This document shows positions 34,796 to 44,201 of a DNA stretch of 50,787 nt, one piece after another; positions within the stretch are counted from its first letter, which is position 1; the number at the start of each line of letters is the position of its first letter. The stretch lies in assembly GCA_947177525.1 (NCBI GenBank), contig CAMWUW010000009.1, positions 1-50,787 of the forward strand. Direction: 5' to 3'. The position numbers and the translations under genes were made by a program. The DNA is from an uncultured Bacteroidales bacterium (GTDB taxonomy: Bacteria; Bacteroidota; Bacteroidia; Bacteroidales; UBA932). Below the pieces are notes generated by a model that saw nothing but the letters and a program-made list of their open reading frames with translations, was not told where the DNA came from and did not search any database.

Positions 34796-36427
34796 TTAGT
34801 GAAGTATGGCTTCTATCTGATAAGTCTTTTTTGACGGCAAGGTCATGGAAATGATGTACGGCTTTCCTCTCGTGACTTTAGTGTCATCAAACTGGAATGC
34901 TGAAAGTCCTGCTTGGATGTCGGTTTCATATGACTGGATTTCATCCATTGTGGCTTTCTGCAGAATCTTGAAAGATACCTTGCCGGACTCGTCAGAGTAG
35001 TATTCCAGTTCATATTTTTCCTTGTCTGGGTGTGCCATCAAGTCGTACAGTCCTGTTTTTGTGTCCGCAGCGATGAACGGGAATCCCTCTCTGAAGACAG
35101 GCTCGCCGATTCCTGCACGTTCCAAAGCCCTCTTGACTCTTTCGTTTTTCATGAACAGATTCCAGATCAGTCCCGACCTATAGTTCTCAATCATTACTAC
35201 GATAGGGCCCTGGTCTATGGCAAGGTGATTCCTATTGGAAACTTTTTCAGCAGGCTTGTATGAGTCGGCAAAGCCGTATTCTCCCTGGCACGCTTCTATG
35301 CGGTCAAGCTCCATAAGAACCTGGGCTGAATAGAATGGCGTATATGGGAAAGCGGAGATTGCTGCTGTAGGAGCGATCACACCGTCATCATCTTTCGGAT
35401 TCCTTGCCGAATATGACGGTGTGCTGCCTGCTCCGTAACATGCGGTAAGTCCCCAAAGGCAGGAATTGTATCCGTGTGACGCAGGCGCATCGTAAATACA
35501 ATAGTGACGGTTGATCATCGTATGTGAAAGGTTCTGCTGCCAATACCAGACCTTCGAGTCTTGCATGTGGCGCGGATCAAATCCGAGGAAAGAATAATGA
35601 CTGAAGAAGAGCGGACCTCCGGTGACGTTGTTTCCGAGAGGGAATACATAGCCGTTGACTTTCCTGTTCGGATATACCGGAACATTCCACCCGCGCTCAT
35701 ACAGGTCAGGTGAAATGTCATGACCGTCTTTAGCTCCGAGGGCGAAGAGGTATGATGCAAGTCCTTCGTTCCATCCTGAGATTTTGAGGGAGTACCTGTC
35801 CTGCTCAGAATACCACAGCCAGTAAAGCCCGTCTTTGTTTTCTCCTGTATATCCGGCCCAGTCCACAGTGTCATAAAGCCAGTCTATGTCGTTTCTTATG
35901 GCTGTCTCTTCAGCATCAGACCTGTCGAAATATTCTCTGGCCACAATCAAACCCTCAATCATATATGAGGTTTCGACAAGATCTCCTGTGGCTTTCTGGT
36001 CTCCGAATGCCACGTAGCTTCCGTCTGGATTGTGCCAATGTGACCATGCTCCTTTGTATCTGTCGGCACCTTTGAGGAAATCAATGATTTTCCTGATGCG
36101 CTCCTTGCCCTGTTCTCTGGTGATCCAGCCTCTCTCGATTCCGGTTACAATGGCCATTACTCCGAAGCCTCCGCCTCCGATTGTGACCGTATTGCCGCGG
36201 TTGTTTCCCTCCAGTGCCACTCCGCTTTGAGGCTCAGCCCCGTCATAGAAGAATTTGAATGCCGCTTTCTGCTGCTTGTCAAGCACTTTCCTGACATTTT
36301 CAGGAGAATAGGTCTGGTCTCCGGAAGGATACGTGTTGTTTCCGGGCGTGCCGCTTCCTGCCGGTTTGGGATTGCATCCAACAGAAATGAGCGAGATTGC
36401 CAATAATGCCAAAAGTGTTCTTTTCAT
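34796..36427 (-). CDS. GH144 endo-beta-1,2-glucanase-like lipoprotein (glucoamylase-domain family)
   Basis: This 543-residue lipoprotein (Cys18 in ISLISVGC) has the (alpha/alpha)6 glucoamylase-like domain that defines GH144. Recognisable blocks are FKFFYDGAEPQSG, TIGGGGFGVMAIV, YKGAWSHWHNPDG, KISGWNEGLASYLFALGA, FSHYSFLGFDPRH, YNSCLWGLTACYG and PTAAISAFPYTP. Characterised GH144 enzymes from Chitinophaga and Parabacteroides attack linear beta-1,2-glucan and release sophoro-oligosaccharides. The lipid anchor suggests outer-membrane location. It follows susD by 6 bp and is the best pointer to the substrate of the locus. Confidence 0.9.
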   Translation of the reverse strand: MKRTLLALLAISLISVGCNPKPAGSGTPGNNTYPSGDQTYSPENVRKVLDKQQKAAFKFFYDGAEPQSGVALEGNNRGNTVTIGGGGFGVMAIVTGIERGWITREQGKERIRKIIDFLKGADRYKGAWSHWHNPDGSYVAFGDQKATGDLVETSYMIEGLIVAREYFDRSDAEETAIRNDIDWLYDTVDWAGYTGENKDGLYWLWYSEQDRYSLKISGWNEGLASYLFALGAKDGHDISPDLYERGWNVPVYPNRKVNGYVFPLGNNVTGGPLFFSHYSFLGFDPRHMQDSKVWYWQQNLSHTMINRHYCIYDAPASHGYNSCLWGLTACYGAGSTPSYSARNPKDDDGVIAPTAAISAFPYTPFYSAQVLMELDRIEACQGEYGFADSYKPAEKVSNRNHLAIDQGPIVVMIENYRSGLIWNLFMKNERVKRALERAGIGEPVFREGFPFIAADTKTGLYDLMAHPDKEKYELEYYSDESGKVSFKILQKATMDEIQSYETDIQAGLSAFQFDDTKVTRGKPYIISMTLPSKKTYQIEAILH

Positions 36428-36433
36428 GATTTA

Positions 36434-37933
36434 TCAATATCCAGGGTTTTGTGTGAGTATTCCGTTTGATGCATCAATCTGCTTCTGAGGTATAGGGTAC
36501 AATTCATGTGCTCCTTTGACGAAACCGGTAATCTTATCAGTTTCTCCCCAGCGGATGAGGTCAAAATAACGTTCGAATTCCATTGCAAGCTCGAACCTGC
36601 GTTCCTGATGTATGGCTTCTCTCAGCTCGTCCTGCACATTTGTTGTGATTTCAGGCAATTTTGTAGGATCGCCTCCTCTTGCCCTTTCGCGCACCATTTC
36701 AAGTTTTATCCTCGCCTCTTCAAGCTGGTTAAGTTCGCATGCACATTCCGCATGCATCAATACTATGTCAGAATATCTGATGAGCCTGATGTTCAGCCAT
36801 TTTGCGTCAGCCGTGTTCCTGTTGTACATCTGCTGCTCATAATATGGGGCATATACCTTCGCGTTGTAGTGAGGATTGGGTACAGCAGCAGACTGGAACT
36901 TGACACCGTCGCGTACATCTCCGTCGCTGAGTATTGTTGCATGGTACCTTGGGTCACCCTGCATGTCGGCTCTGAGCAGGGCACTAGGCCCGTTCAACCC
37001 CCAGCCTCCGTTAGGCTGTCCGCGGAAGCCCTGGACGCTTGACCACTGGTGGTTACCTGCGCTGTTGATGCTCAGTGACGGTTTATAGTCCAGATCAAGC
37101 TCGTAAACTGATTCCGGTCCAAATTCCTGCTTTTCTGTCCAGATTTCGTCAAAAGGAGTTGAGAGGTCATTGTCACCTGAATTGATGATGGCTCCTGTCC
37201 AGATCATGCATGTCGCCCAGTCTCCCATGTACATGTGGATTTTTGCGAGCACTGCCCTTGCGGAGTTCTGTGACACTCGCCCCAGGTTTCCGGCAGAGAC
37301 GAGGGCCTGTCTGGTCTGCAGATGGGGGATTGCCCACTCCAACTGCGGTATGAGATGTGAATAAATCTCGTTCTTGTCAGTCCTTGGAGGTGTCTTTTCG
37401 TCTTGGCCGAGTTCATGGTCCACATATGGAACGTCTCCAAAGGCCTGTATGAGACGGAAATATGCGTGTGCCCTTATGGTCAGAGCCTGTGCTTTGAAAT
37501 AGTCAGATTCATTTTGCGTTATGGTTTCGTCGAACTGTCCAGCCGATTCCGCATATCTGATGGTCCTGTTGCAGTAGGTGATGACGTTGTACCATGCGGC
37601 ATAATACTGATTAATGACCCCGGCTCCTGCATCCCACGTATGGGTATCAATGATTTTGGCCCAAGACAGGTCTGAGGCTGTACTGCCCTTGTCTGCATCG
37701 TCTGTGCTTATGCAGTGGAGGCATGGAGCTGCGGCATTGAAGTCGTAGCTGTGCTGGTTGGCGTATGCATTCGCGAGTTCTCCCTCTATGAGAATCGAAT
37801 ATGGGACTTCGTCACCATTGAAATTGCCTTCGTACCATTGGCCGTGGGGATACCTGTCAAGGAAATTTTTAGAGCAGGATGCCGTGGCCAGGACAATGGC
37901 GGCGGACATGAGTACGTATGTGATTTTTTTCAT
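36434..37933 (-). CDS. susD: SusD/RagB-family glycan-binding lipoprotein
   Basis: This 499-residue surface lipoprotein (Cys20 in LATASC) forms the lid of the SusC transporter and captures oligosaccharides. The family pattern is clear: SKNFLDRYPHG after the cysteine, TPR-like helices with YYAAWYNVITYCNRTIRY and ALTIRAHAYFRLIQAFGDVPY, and the C-terminal ERRFELAMEFERYFDLIRWG, followed by LYPIPQKQIDASNGILTQNPGY, the standard SusD ending. It lies 23 bp after susC and 6 bp before the GH144 gene. Symbol given for the family; the ligand is not starch by context. Confidence 0.96.
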   Translation of the reverse strand: MKKITYVLMSAAIVLATASCSKNFLDRYPHGQWYEGNFNGDEVPYSILIEGELANAYANQHSYDFNAAAPCLHCISTDDADKGSTASDLSWAKIIDTHTWDAGAGVINQYYAAWYNVITYCNRTIRYAESAGQFDETITQNESDYFKAQALTIRAHAYFRLIQAFGDVPYVDHELGQDEKTPPRTDKNEIYSHLIPQLEWAIPHLQTRQALVSAGNLGRVSQNSARAVLAKIHMYMGDWATCMIWTGAIINSGDNDLSTPFDEIWTEKQEFGPESVYELDLDYKPSLSINSAGNHQWSSVQGFRGQPNGGWGLNGPSALLRADMQGDPRYHATILSDGDVRDGVKFQSAAVPNPHYNAKVYAPYYEQQMYNRNTADAKWLNIRLIRYSDIVLMHAECACELNQLEEARIKLEMVRERARGGDPTKLPEITTNVQDELREAIHQERRFELAMEFERYFDLIRWGETDKITGFVKGAHELYPIPQKQIDASNGILTQNPGY

Positions 37934-37956
37934 GGATTGTAGATTTGATGTTTTGT

Positions 37957-40900
37957 TTAGAACGTCAGGTTGATGCCGAATGTGTATGACGTCGGAATCG
38001 GGAATGAGCCGCCGTCATCAATGTTGGCTGACAAGATGCCGCCTCCGATTTCCGGAGAATAGCTGGTGGTGTGCTTTATTGTCAGCGGGTTCTGTGCCTG
38101 TATGTAGATATAGAGGTTGTGCATTTTCAGAGCATTCAGTGCTTTTTTCGGTATTGTGTAGCCGAGTTGTATGTTCCTGATTCTGAAATATGAACCGTCT
38201 TCGATGGCTGCAGTTGAGCATAGCTGGTTCTGAGGCCTGGTCGAGTCAAGGATAGGCAGCTTGTCAGATGTACCTTCACCATGCCAACGTCCCAGCTGGA
38301 CTTTGTAATAATTGTACTGTGCGTATGTCTGCCAGAATTTTGTGTTCAGAATGTCGACGCCCTGTACTCCGTTCATGTCGCATGAGAAGTCGAAGTCTTT
38401 CCAAGACAGCTTGATGTTGATGCCGTACATGAATGAAGGAATGGTCTTTCCGATGAAGTCGCGGTCCTTGTCGTCAAATCTTCCGTCCTTGTTCAGGTCA
38501 ACGTATCTCACATCGCCGGGTTTGAATATATAGGATGACTTATGCTCGGCTGTCCATGCGTCAACTTCCTGTTGGTTCTGGAAAATTCCGTCGGCAACAT
38601 AGCCGTAGAATGAACCTACCGGTTTACCGACAGCAGTACGGTGGTAGTTTCCTGATGTGATGTAGCTGTCGTCATTTCCCAATGAAAGTACTTTGTTTTT
38701 GACAGTGGAACCATTCAGGCTCACACTATATTTAAAGTTCCCAATGCGATCTTCCCAGGAAACAAGGAATTCAACTCCCTGGTTGTTGAGAGAACCGGCG
38801 TTGGTGACCGCATATCCGTTTCCTACAGATACTGTCGGGGCAACATGTGCAAGGAGGTCTGAAGTCTGCTTGTAGTAGTAGCCGAGTTCGAGGCCGAACC
38901 TGTTGTCGAACATCTTGAGGTCTGTACCTATGTCGAATGTAGAAACTACTTCCCAATGGATGTTCTGATCAACCTGATAAGATACTACAGGAATATAATA
39001 TGTCTTTCCGTCCGAAGTGATTGTAGTACCCTTCGGATTTATGGTAGGGTAGGCAAGGTAGTCTCCAATCTTATCATTTCCGGCCTGGCCGAAGCTCGTG
39101 CGCAGTTTCCAGAAATTTACGGCAGATGCGTTTTCCATGAAATTCTCATCGGATATGACCCATCCTGCTCCTACTGAGGGGAAGAGGCCCCACCTGTGGT
39201 TCTTACCGAATTTTGATGAACCGTCATAGCGTAGAGTGGCGGTGAAAAGATATCTGTCCTTGACTGTCATGTTCACCCTTCCGAGATATGATAGGAAGGC
39301 ATTTGAACCATACCAGTCACCATTTTTCTTTGAAATAGGGTCTCCGAGGTTGAGCATCCTCATATCTTCCGGAATATTCCAGTGGGAACTGTTTATGAGA
39401 CTGTCGGCGCTGGCACTGAAACCTTTTCCCTCATATTCCTTGGCAGTAAAGCCGGCAAGAACGTTGAGCCTGATCTTCTCCGTAACTTTGTTGTAGTTCA
39501 GCGTAATGTCGGCCTGGTTTTTCATGCTCTGACTGGTTGATCTGCTGAACGCGGTGTGTCTGCTGTATTGTGATGATGCGGATCCGCCGTTTGTCACATA
39601 GTATTTCGGAGTATAAGAGTCTGAGATCCCATACACAAAGTCAGTATATCCCGCTACTTTGAGGGTGAAGTCCTTGAGGAAATAGAATTCGAGAAAACCA
39701 TTCAGGAGACCCTGATATGATCTGGAATGCGAATTGGCCCTGGATATGTACATGGCTGCAAGAGGATTTCCCACATCTTTCTGGATGTTGTCTGCAGGGG
39801 TGAAGTATGAGCCGAGGTTGTTCTCGTCCCAATAGTCTTCCGAATCCCAAGGGCTGTAGGTCGGGATTACTCTGGCCGTGCTGCTGAGGGACACGTTGGC
39901 AGGATCCGTCTTTCTCATTCTAAGGTTTGCTTGGATTCCGGCTATCATCCAATTTCCGATTTTATATTCATTGTTTGTGCGTAGATTTATGTTGTCATAT
40001 GCATTGAATTTCACTACTCCTTCATTATGAAGGTAGCTTAGGGAAGTGGTTGATGTACCTTTTGACCCCCCTTTTGAAAGAGTTATGTTGTGATTTGTAT
40101 AGAATGCCGGGCGCAGCACAAGGTCAATCCAGTCCGTACCTTTTCCGCTCAATTGCGGTATCCACTCAGGAGAATCCGGGTCCATGTTTTTGAGCAGTTC
40201 ATTGTATAGCATAGTGAATTCGTCTGCATTACAGAGTTGAAGCCTGTCTCTCTTGTGCACGACATTGACTCCGGCAGTTCCACTGTAGCTGACTTTGGTT
40301 TCTTCTGCAGCCGCTTTTCGGGTTGTTATTATTATAACTCCGTTTGCTCCCTGTACCCCGAACATTGCTGTGGAAGAAGCATCTTTCAGAACTTCCATAG
40401 TTTCAATGTCATTGGTGTTCAGCCACGAAATGTCATCTGTAAGCATGTTGTCTACCACATATAGGGGGGCAGTGCTTGCACGGACTGTTGATACTCCTCT
40501 AAGCATTATGGAGGGGGAACCGTCTGCGGAGCCGCTGTTTATGACATAGAGGCCGGGTACTTTTCCCTGAAGTGTACTGAGAGGGTTGTTTGTCGCAGCA
40601 TTGCGGATTGCATCTCCGCTTACAATTGTAATGGAACCTGTCAGGTCTTTTTTGCGCTGCGTTCCATATCCGACAACAACTGATTCTTCCAGTTTCAGAA
40701 TGTCTTCTTCCATTGGAATGTCATACTGCCCGGATTCTTTTGCCGTAAGGTAGACTGACTTCATGCCTGTCAGGATGAAAGAAACTGTAGAGCCTTTTGA
40801 CACGGAAATACTCCAGTTCCCGTCATAATCTGTTTCACTGTAAATGTTGCCGGCAGAGACGGCCACGCCTGGGAGAGGTTCTCCGGTTTCTGCAATTGTT

Positions 40901-41007
40901 ACTGTTCCGTATAGCCTGACTGTACTGTCCTGCCCTGTTGCGGGCTGCAGTGACAATAGCATTGTGGCCACTGACAATAACTGCATAAAAATGAATTTGT
41001 TCTTCAT
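37957..41007 (-). CDS. susC: SusC/RagA-family TonB-dependent outer-membrane transporter
   Basis: This 1016-residue protein has a signal peptide (about 1-25), a carboxypeptidase-D-regulatory-like domain (about 30-95), the SusC-type TonB-box region ESVVVGYGTQRKKDLTG (108-124), a plug (LSTLQGKVPGLYV; PLYVVDNMLTDDISWLNTND) and a 22-strand barrel ending in Phe. No STN domain is present, so no anti-sigma signalling is expected; control should come from the adjacent propeller regulator. It imports oligosaccharides with SusD, powered by TonB-ExbBD. First gene of the operon, with a strong promoter at 41057-41086. Confidence 0.97.
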   Translation of the reverse strand: MKNKFIFMQLLSVATMLLSLQPATGQDSTVRLYGTVTIAETGEPLPGVAVSAGNIYSETDYDGNWSISVSKGSTVSFILTGMKSVYLTAKESGQYDIPMEEDILKLEESVVVGYGTQRKKDLTGSITIVSGDAIRNAATNNPLSTLQGKVPGLYVINSGSADGSPSIMLRGVSTVRASTAPLYVVDNMLTDDISWLNTNDIETMEVLKDASSTAMFGVQGANGVIIITTRKAAAEETKVSYSGTAGVNVVHKRDRLQLCNADEFTMLYNELLKNMDPDSPEWIPQLSGKGTDWIDLVLRPAFYTNHNITLSKGGSKGTSTTSLSYLHNEGVVKFNAYDNINLRTNNEYKIGNWMIAGIQANLRMRKTDPANVSLSSTARVIPTYSPWDSEDYWDENNLGSYFTPADNIQKDVGNPLAAMYISRANSHSRSYQGLLNGFLEFYFLKDFTLKVAGYTDFVYGISDSYTPKYYVTNGGSASSQYSRHTAFSRSTSQSMKNQADITLNYNKVTEKIRLNVLAGFTAKEYEGKGFSASADSLINSSHWNIPEDMRMLNLGDPISKKNGDWYGSNAFLSYLGRVNMTVKDRYLFTATLRYDGSSKFGKNHRWGLFPSVGAGWVISDENFMENASAVNFWKLRTSFGQAGNDKIGDYLAYPTINPKGTTITSDGKTYYIPVVSYQVDQNIHWEVVSTFDIGTDLKMFDNRFGLELGYYYKQTSDLLAHVAPTVSVGNGYAVTNAGSLNNQGVEFLVSWEDRIGNFKYSVSLNGSTVKNKVLSLGNDDSYITSGNYHRTAVGKPVGSFYGYVADGIFQNQQEVDAWTAEHKSSYIFKPGDVRYVDLNKDGRFDDKDRDFIGKTIPSFMYGINIKLSWKDFDFSCDMNGVQGVDILNTKFWQTYAQYNYYKVQLGRWHGEGTSDKLPILDSTRPQNQLCSTAAIEDGSYFRIRNIQLGYTIPKKALNALKMHNLYIYIQAQNPLTIKHTTSYSPEIGGGILSANIDDGGSFPIPTSYTFGINLTF

Positions 41008-41056
41008 ACTGTCGGTATTGATTGGTTATTGGTTTCTGTTGTTTCTGTTCAAGGGA

Positions 41057-41086
41057 CAAAAATATTCATTGTAGAAATTAATTCAA
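41057..41086 (-). promoter_or_regulatory. Promoter of the susC operon
   Basis: On the minus strand TTG (41086-41084), 19 bp, TATTTTTG (41064-41057): a full match to the Bacteroidota consensus. It lies 49 bp before the susC start, leaving a short leader. Confidence 0.75.
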
Positions 41087-41194
41087 TATTTGGCCATACC
41101 CTTAAAGCACTACAAAAGAAAAAGTGTGCGCTGGTGCACACACTTTAAAACCACTATTTTAATTGTAATTATTTGATATGTAAGATAATGTGTA

Positions 41195-43999
41195 TTATTT
41201 GCCGACTTGTGAAAGGTATTCGTTGAGTGGAATAGCAGTGGGTACGTTTAACTTTTTCCTAAGTCTGTATTTGGCTGCCTCTGCTCCTTTTATGCTCACT
41301 CCCATTACATCAGCCAGCTCTTTCGTGGACATGTTCAGACGAAGGTATGCGCAAACCCTCAGGTCATTTGGCGTCAGGTCAGGATGTTTTTCCATAAGTA
41401 TACGGAAGAATGATTGGTGTATCAGGTCAAAATTGTTGTAGAAGCTTGTCCAACTGTCTTCTGTGAATTCGCCATCTCTTATTATTGTCATAAGGGAATC
41501 ATAGTCTGTTTTGGACATGCCTCCGGTTTTCCCAAATCCTATTTTAGAAAGATGCTCTTTGAGTCTTTGGAGAACCTGATTCCTGCGTGCTTCAATAAGA
41601 GAATAAGTTGCCAGTTCCTTACTCTTCAGGAGCACGGATTCCTCGAGCTGTTCATTGCGGATGGAAATAAGTTCTTTCTCTTTGTCTGATTCTATCCTCA
41701 TCCGCTGGCGTTTCATGGCATTCTGGATTTCATGCCATGCAAGATACAATAGGGCCAGGGCAGATGCGATATATATTAATATGGCCGGAACGGAAGCAAA
41801 TACAGATGGCTTTACGGTTACAGGAATCGTAATTATTGCATCTGGCTGCCAGTCTTCTTCGACTCTCCATGCCTTAAATAAATATGAACCGGCAGGAAGA
41901 CGCTGATATGAAACCGACATTGTTTTATCCAAAAGTCTCGGTTCATAGTCATAAGGGGAAAGTTCATATCGTATATCTGCATTGTAATATTTGTCCCCGT
42001 CTATATGCAGTCCGATGCTCAGAGATGCGTTGTTTGGAATGATAATTCTTTCAGTTTCAGTGCTGAGCGAATGCATGGATCTGTTATAGAATGATTGTAT
42101 TCCGGCAATGCCTATGGACATCGGAATATTCCTGATTTTGCTGCTTTGCTTCAGGTCATGTATCAGAAAGCCATCTTCCAATCCGAAAAGGAAACGCTCG
42201 TCCGGCAGGAGAAGCGCAGACTCAAACCGTTCTGTCAGACTGGCATTAAAATCGTTGAATCTGACTTTGTCTATAATTGTTATTTCGTCATTGTGGCAGC
42301 TGACCAGCAATGCGTCTTTTTTGCGCGCAATCCAATAGCGGTCCCTGCCTGCCGAGAGTACTCTCAGGCAGTCTTTGTATTCTCCCAATGGATTATTGAG
42401 AATATCAAACGGTTTCATTTTTGACTCCCTGTCGTCATAATACATGAATCCGTCCTTGTTGTAAAACAATACTCTGCCTCCCATTTTGCAGAGTTTGGTG
42501 CCGTATAGCGGAAAAAAGGTCTCACTTCTAAGTGACCTGCCGTCATCGGATAGGGTTATCCTGTATATGCCATAATACATATGCTCTATCCAGATATTTC
42601 CGAGATAGTCAGTCTCAAGATTCTTTACAGGACGCATAAAGCCTTCTACACTGTGGCTTAAACGCCATTTCCCGTTTTCTTTTCCATAAACGTACAATAA
42701 TGTGAAAGACCCCTGTATCAGCACTTGTTTTCCGTCTCTGAGGACAAATTCTCTTGGGGTGGCGCCTCCGGGAGCGTCAGAAAGTTTTTCTGTCCCGTCT
42801 TCTGACATAATGTATGTACTTCCGTTTTCTCCGACAATTACCTCACCCTCAGATTCATATAGACTCCATATTTGTGAATCCTGGAAGTGCCTGCCCTTTA
42901 TTTTGAGATCTAGATTATCAGAGTTAATATGGAAGTGGATGAGACCTTGGTTGGAGCCGACATAAAGTTCATCTCCGGATAAAAGTGAGGAAGTTGTCTT
43001 CCCGGCTCCGTATCCTGTCAGGGAAAGCATGCTGTCCCCGTCTTTGTAGATTACGGCAAGTCCCTTGTCAAGAGCGCACCATATGTTTCCACACTTGTCT
43101 TCCATAAGAGCAAGCACTGTATTGTCTATGAGACCGTCGTTAGCAGAAATGTGCCACAGGAGATCTCCAGACGGGGCAAATGCATATACTCCGCTTGAAA
43201 TGAATCCCACTATTATTGTCCCGTCTTTGCATTGTAATGTACGGTTGGCGATTCCCCATGAACTTCCTAACTCGTCAATGCGTTCTGATTCTCCGTCGCC
43301 TATATTGTACAGGCCTTCGCTTTCTGTAACTGCAGTCTTGACTCCGGATTTTCCATTGAAAACTTTCATCAGTTTTGACGGCACAGCCGGACGCTGAACC
43401 ATGTCATATGAGATGCTGTTTCCGCTGAATCTGCGCAGCATGCCTGAACTTGGCACAAGATACAGACTGTCTTCCGTCAAGTAGAAAAAAGAGGTTGGAG
43501 CATCATCTTTATGCAGTTCTTCTGTATCAAGGTCATAGATATAGTATGATGTGAAATAGATGAAGAATATTTGCCTGCCTATTCTTGTTATATGCCATAT
43601 TTCGTCATTGTCTCCAGTATCAGCCTGCAGTTTGCCATATAATGATGTATAAACCATTTCCCCACAGTCATTGTATTCAAAATACCCGAACTCCCTGAAT
43701 CCTCCAATATATACTCGCCCGTTTTCATCGTCAGCATAGATTGATCTTATTATGGCTTCTTTGGGGCCGAATGGGTAGAATTTGTCCCAACTTTTCCCGT
43801 TGAAACGAAGCAGACAGGAATTGTTGCCTGCATATATGAATCCCCTGCAATCCTGTGCAAGTGACCAGTTCTGGCTTCTTGCATCATATTCAGAGGGGGT
43901 GAAGTTTCTGAAAAACGGTGCAGGAACAGCATCTACACGGCCGGCAAAAAGAATTAATGAAATTATTATTAATGTTGATGTGCTAAAGCTGAGTTTCAT
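41195..43999 (-). CDS. Membrane-spanning propeller/Y_Y_Y sensor with C-terminal LuxR-type HTH
   Basis: This 934-residue single-chain regulator has a signal peptide or N-terminal anchor at about 1-24. A long periplasmic propeller domain follows (WSLAQDCRGFIYAGNNSCLLRF; repeated CGNIWCALDKGLAVIY-type blades), then a Y_Y_Y-like beta domain (about 645-730; RLPAGSYLFKAWR). One transmembrane helix (about 736-757) leads to a cytoplasmic coiled-coil (about 760-820) and a LuxR-type HTH at about 875-917 (LTPNDLRVCAYLRLNMSTKE, DVMGVSIKGAEAAKYRLRKK). Histidine-kinase and receiver domains are absent, unlike hybrid two-component systems of many polysaccharide loci. It probably senses an oligosaccharide in the periplasm and acts directly on susC-operon DNA; own promoter at 44056-44085. 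Confidence 0.87.
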   Translation of the reverse strand: MKLSFSTSTLIIISLILFAGRVDAVPAPFFRNFTPSEYDARSQNWSLAQDCRGFIYAGNNSCLLRFNGKSWDKFYPFGPKEAIIRSIYADDENGRVYIGGFREFGYFEYNDCGEMVYTSLYGKLQADTGDNDEIWHITRIGRQIFFIYFTSYYIYDLDTEELHKDDAPTSFFYLTEDSLYLVPSSGMLRRFSGNSISYDMVQRPAVPSKLMKVFNGKSGVKTAVTESEGLYNIGDGESERIDELGSSWGIANRTLQCKDGTIIVGFISSGVYAFAPSGDLLWHISANDGLIDNTVLALMEDKCGNIWCALDKGLAVIYKDGDSMLSLTGYGAGKTTSSLLSGDELYVGSNQGLIHFHINSDNLDLKIKGRHFQDSQIWSLYESEGEVIVGENGSTYIMSEDGTEKLSDAPGGATPREFVLRDGKQVLIQGSFTLLYVYGKENGKWRLSHSVEGFMRPVKNLETDYLGNIWIEHMYYGIYRITLSDDGRSLRSETFFPLYGTKLCKMGGRVLFYNKDGFMYYDDRESKMKPFDILNNPLGEYKDCLRVLSAGRDRYWIARKKDALLVSCHNDEITIIDKVRFNDFNASLTERFESALLLPDERFLFGLEDGFLIHDLKQSSKIRNIPMSIGIAGIQSFYNRSMHSLSTETERIIIPNNASLSIGLHIDGDKYYNADIRYELSPYDYEPRLLDKTMSVSYQRLPAGSYLFKAWRVEEDWQPDAIITIPVTVKPSVFASVPAILIYIASALALLYLAWHEIQNAMKRQRMRIESDKEKELISIRNEQLEESVLLKSKELATYSLIEARRNQVLQRLKEHLSKIGFGKTGGMSKTDYDSLMTIIRDGEFTEDSWTSFYNNFDLIHQSFFRILMEKHPDLTPNDLRVCAYLRLNMSTKELADVMGVSIKGAEAAKYRLRKKLNVPTAIPLNEYLSQVGK

Positions 44000-44055
44000 G
44001 AAATTTTCAACAAGAAGGATGTATATGGTGCTTTTATGAATATCTCGTAGTGCAA

Positions 44056-44085
44056 CAAAGTTAAGCCATTTTCCGTGAAATGCAA
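44056..44085 (-). promoter_or_regulatory. Promoter of the propeller-HTH regulator gene
   Basis: On the minus strand TTG (44085-44083), 19 bp, TAACTTTG (44063-44056), a full consensus match. It lies 56 bp upstream of the start codon and 22 bp from the pnp hairpin. Confidence 0.7.
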
Positions 44086-44107
44086 TTTATTTTATTTCTG
44101 GCCGGGA

Positions 44108-44161
44108 CACAATATAAACAGGGACAGTTCCATGATAGAAACTGCCCCTGTTTATATTGTG
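44108..44161 (-). terminator. Long hairpin after pnp
   Basis: Two 22-nt arms (44108-44129 and 44140-44161) pair around a 10-nt loop. The single non-Watson-Crick position is a G.U pair when read on the minus strand, but an A-C mismatch on the plus strand, so it fits the pnp transcript. No U-tract follows; it may terminate or protect the mRNA 3' end. Confidence 0.65.
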
Positions 44162-44201
44162 CCGACATTCATTGCCGGACTATTTAGTATGACTTAAAGT
44201 C

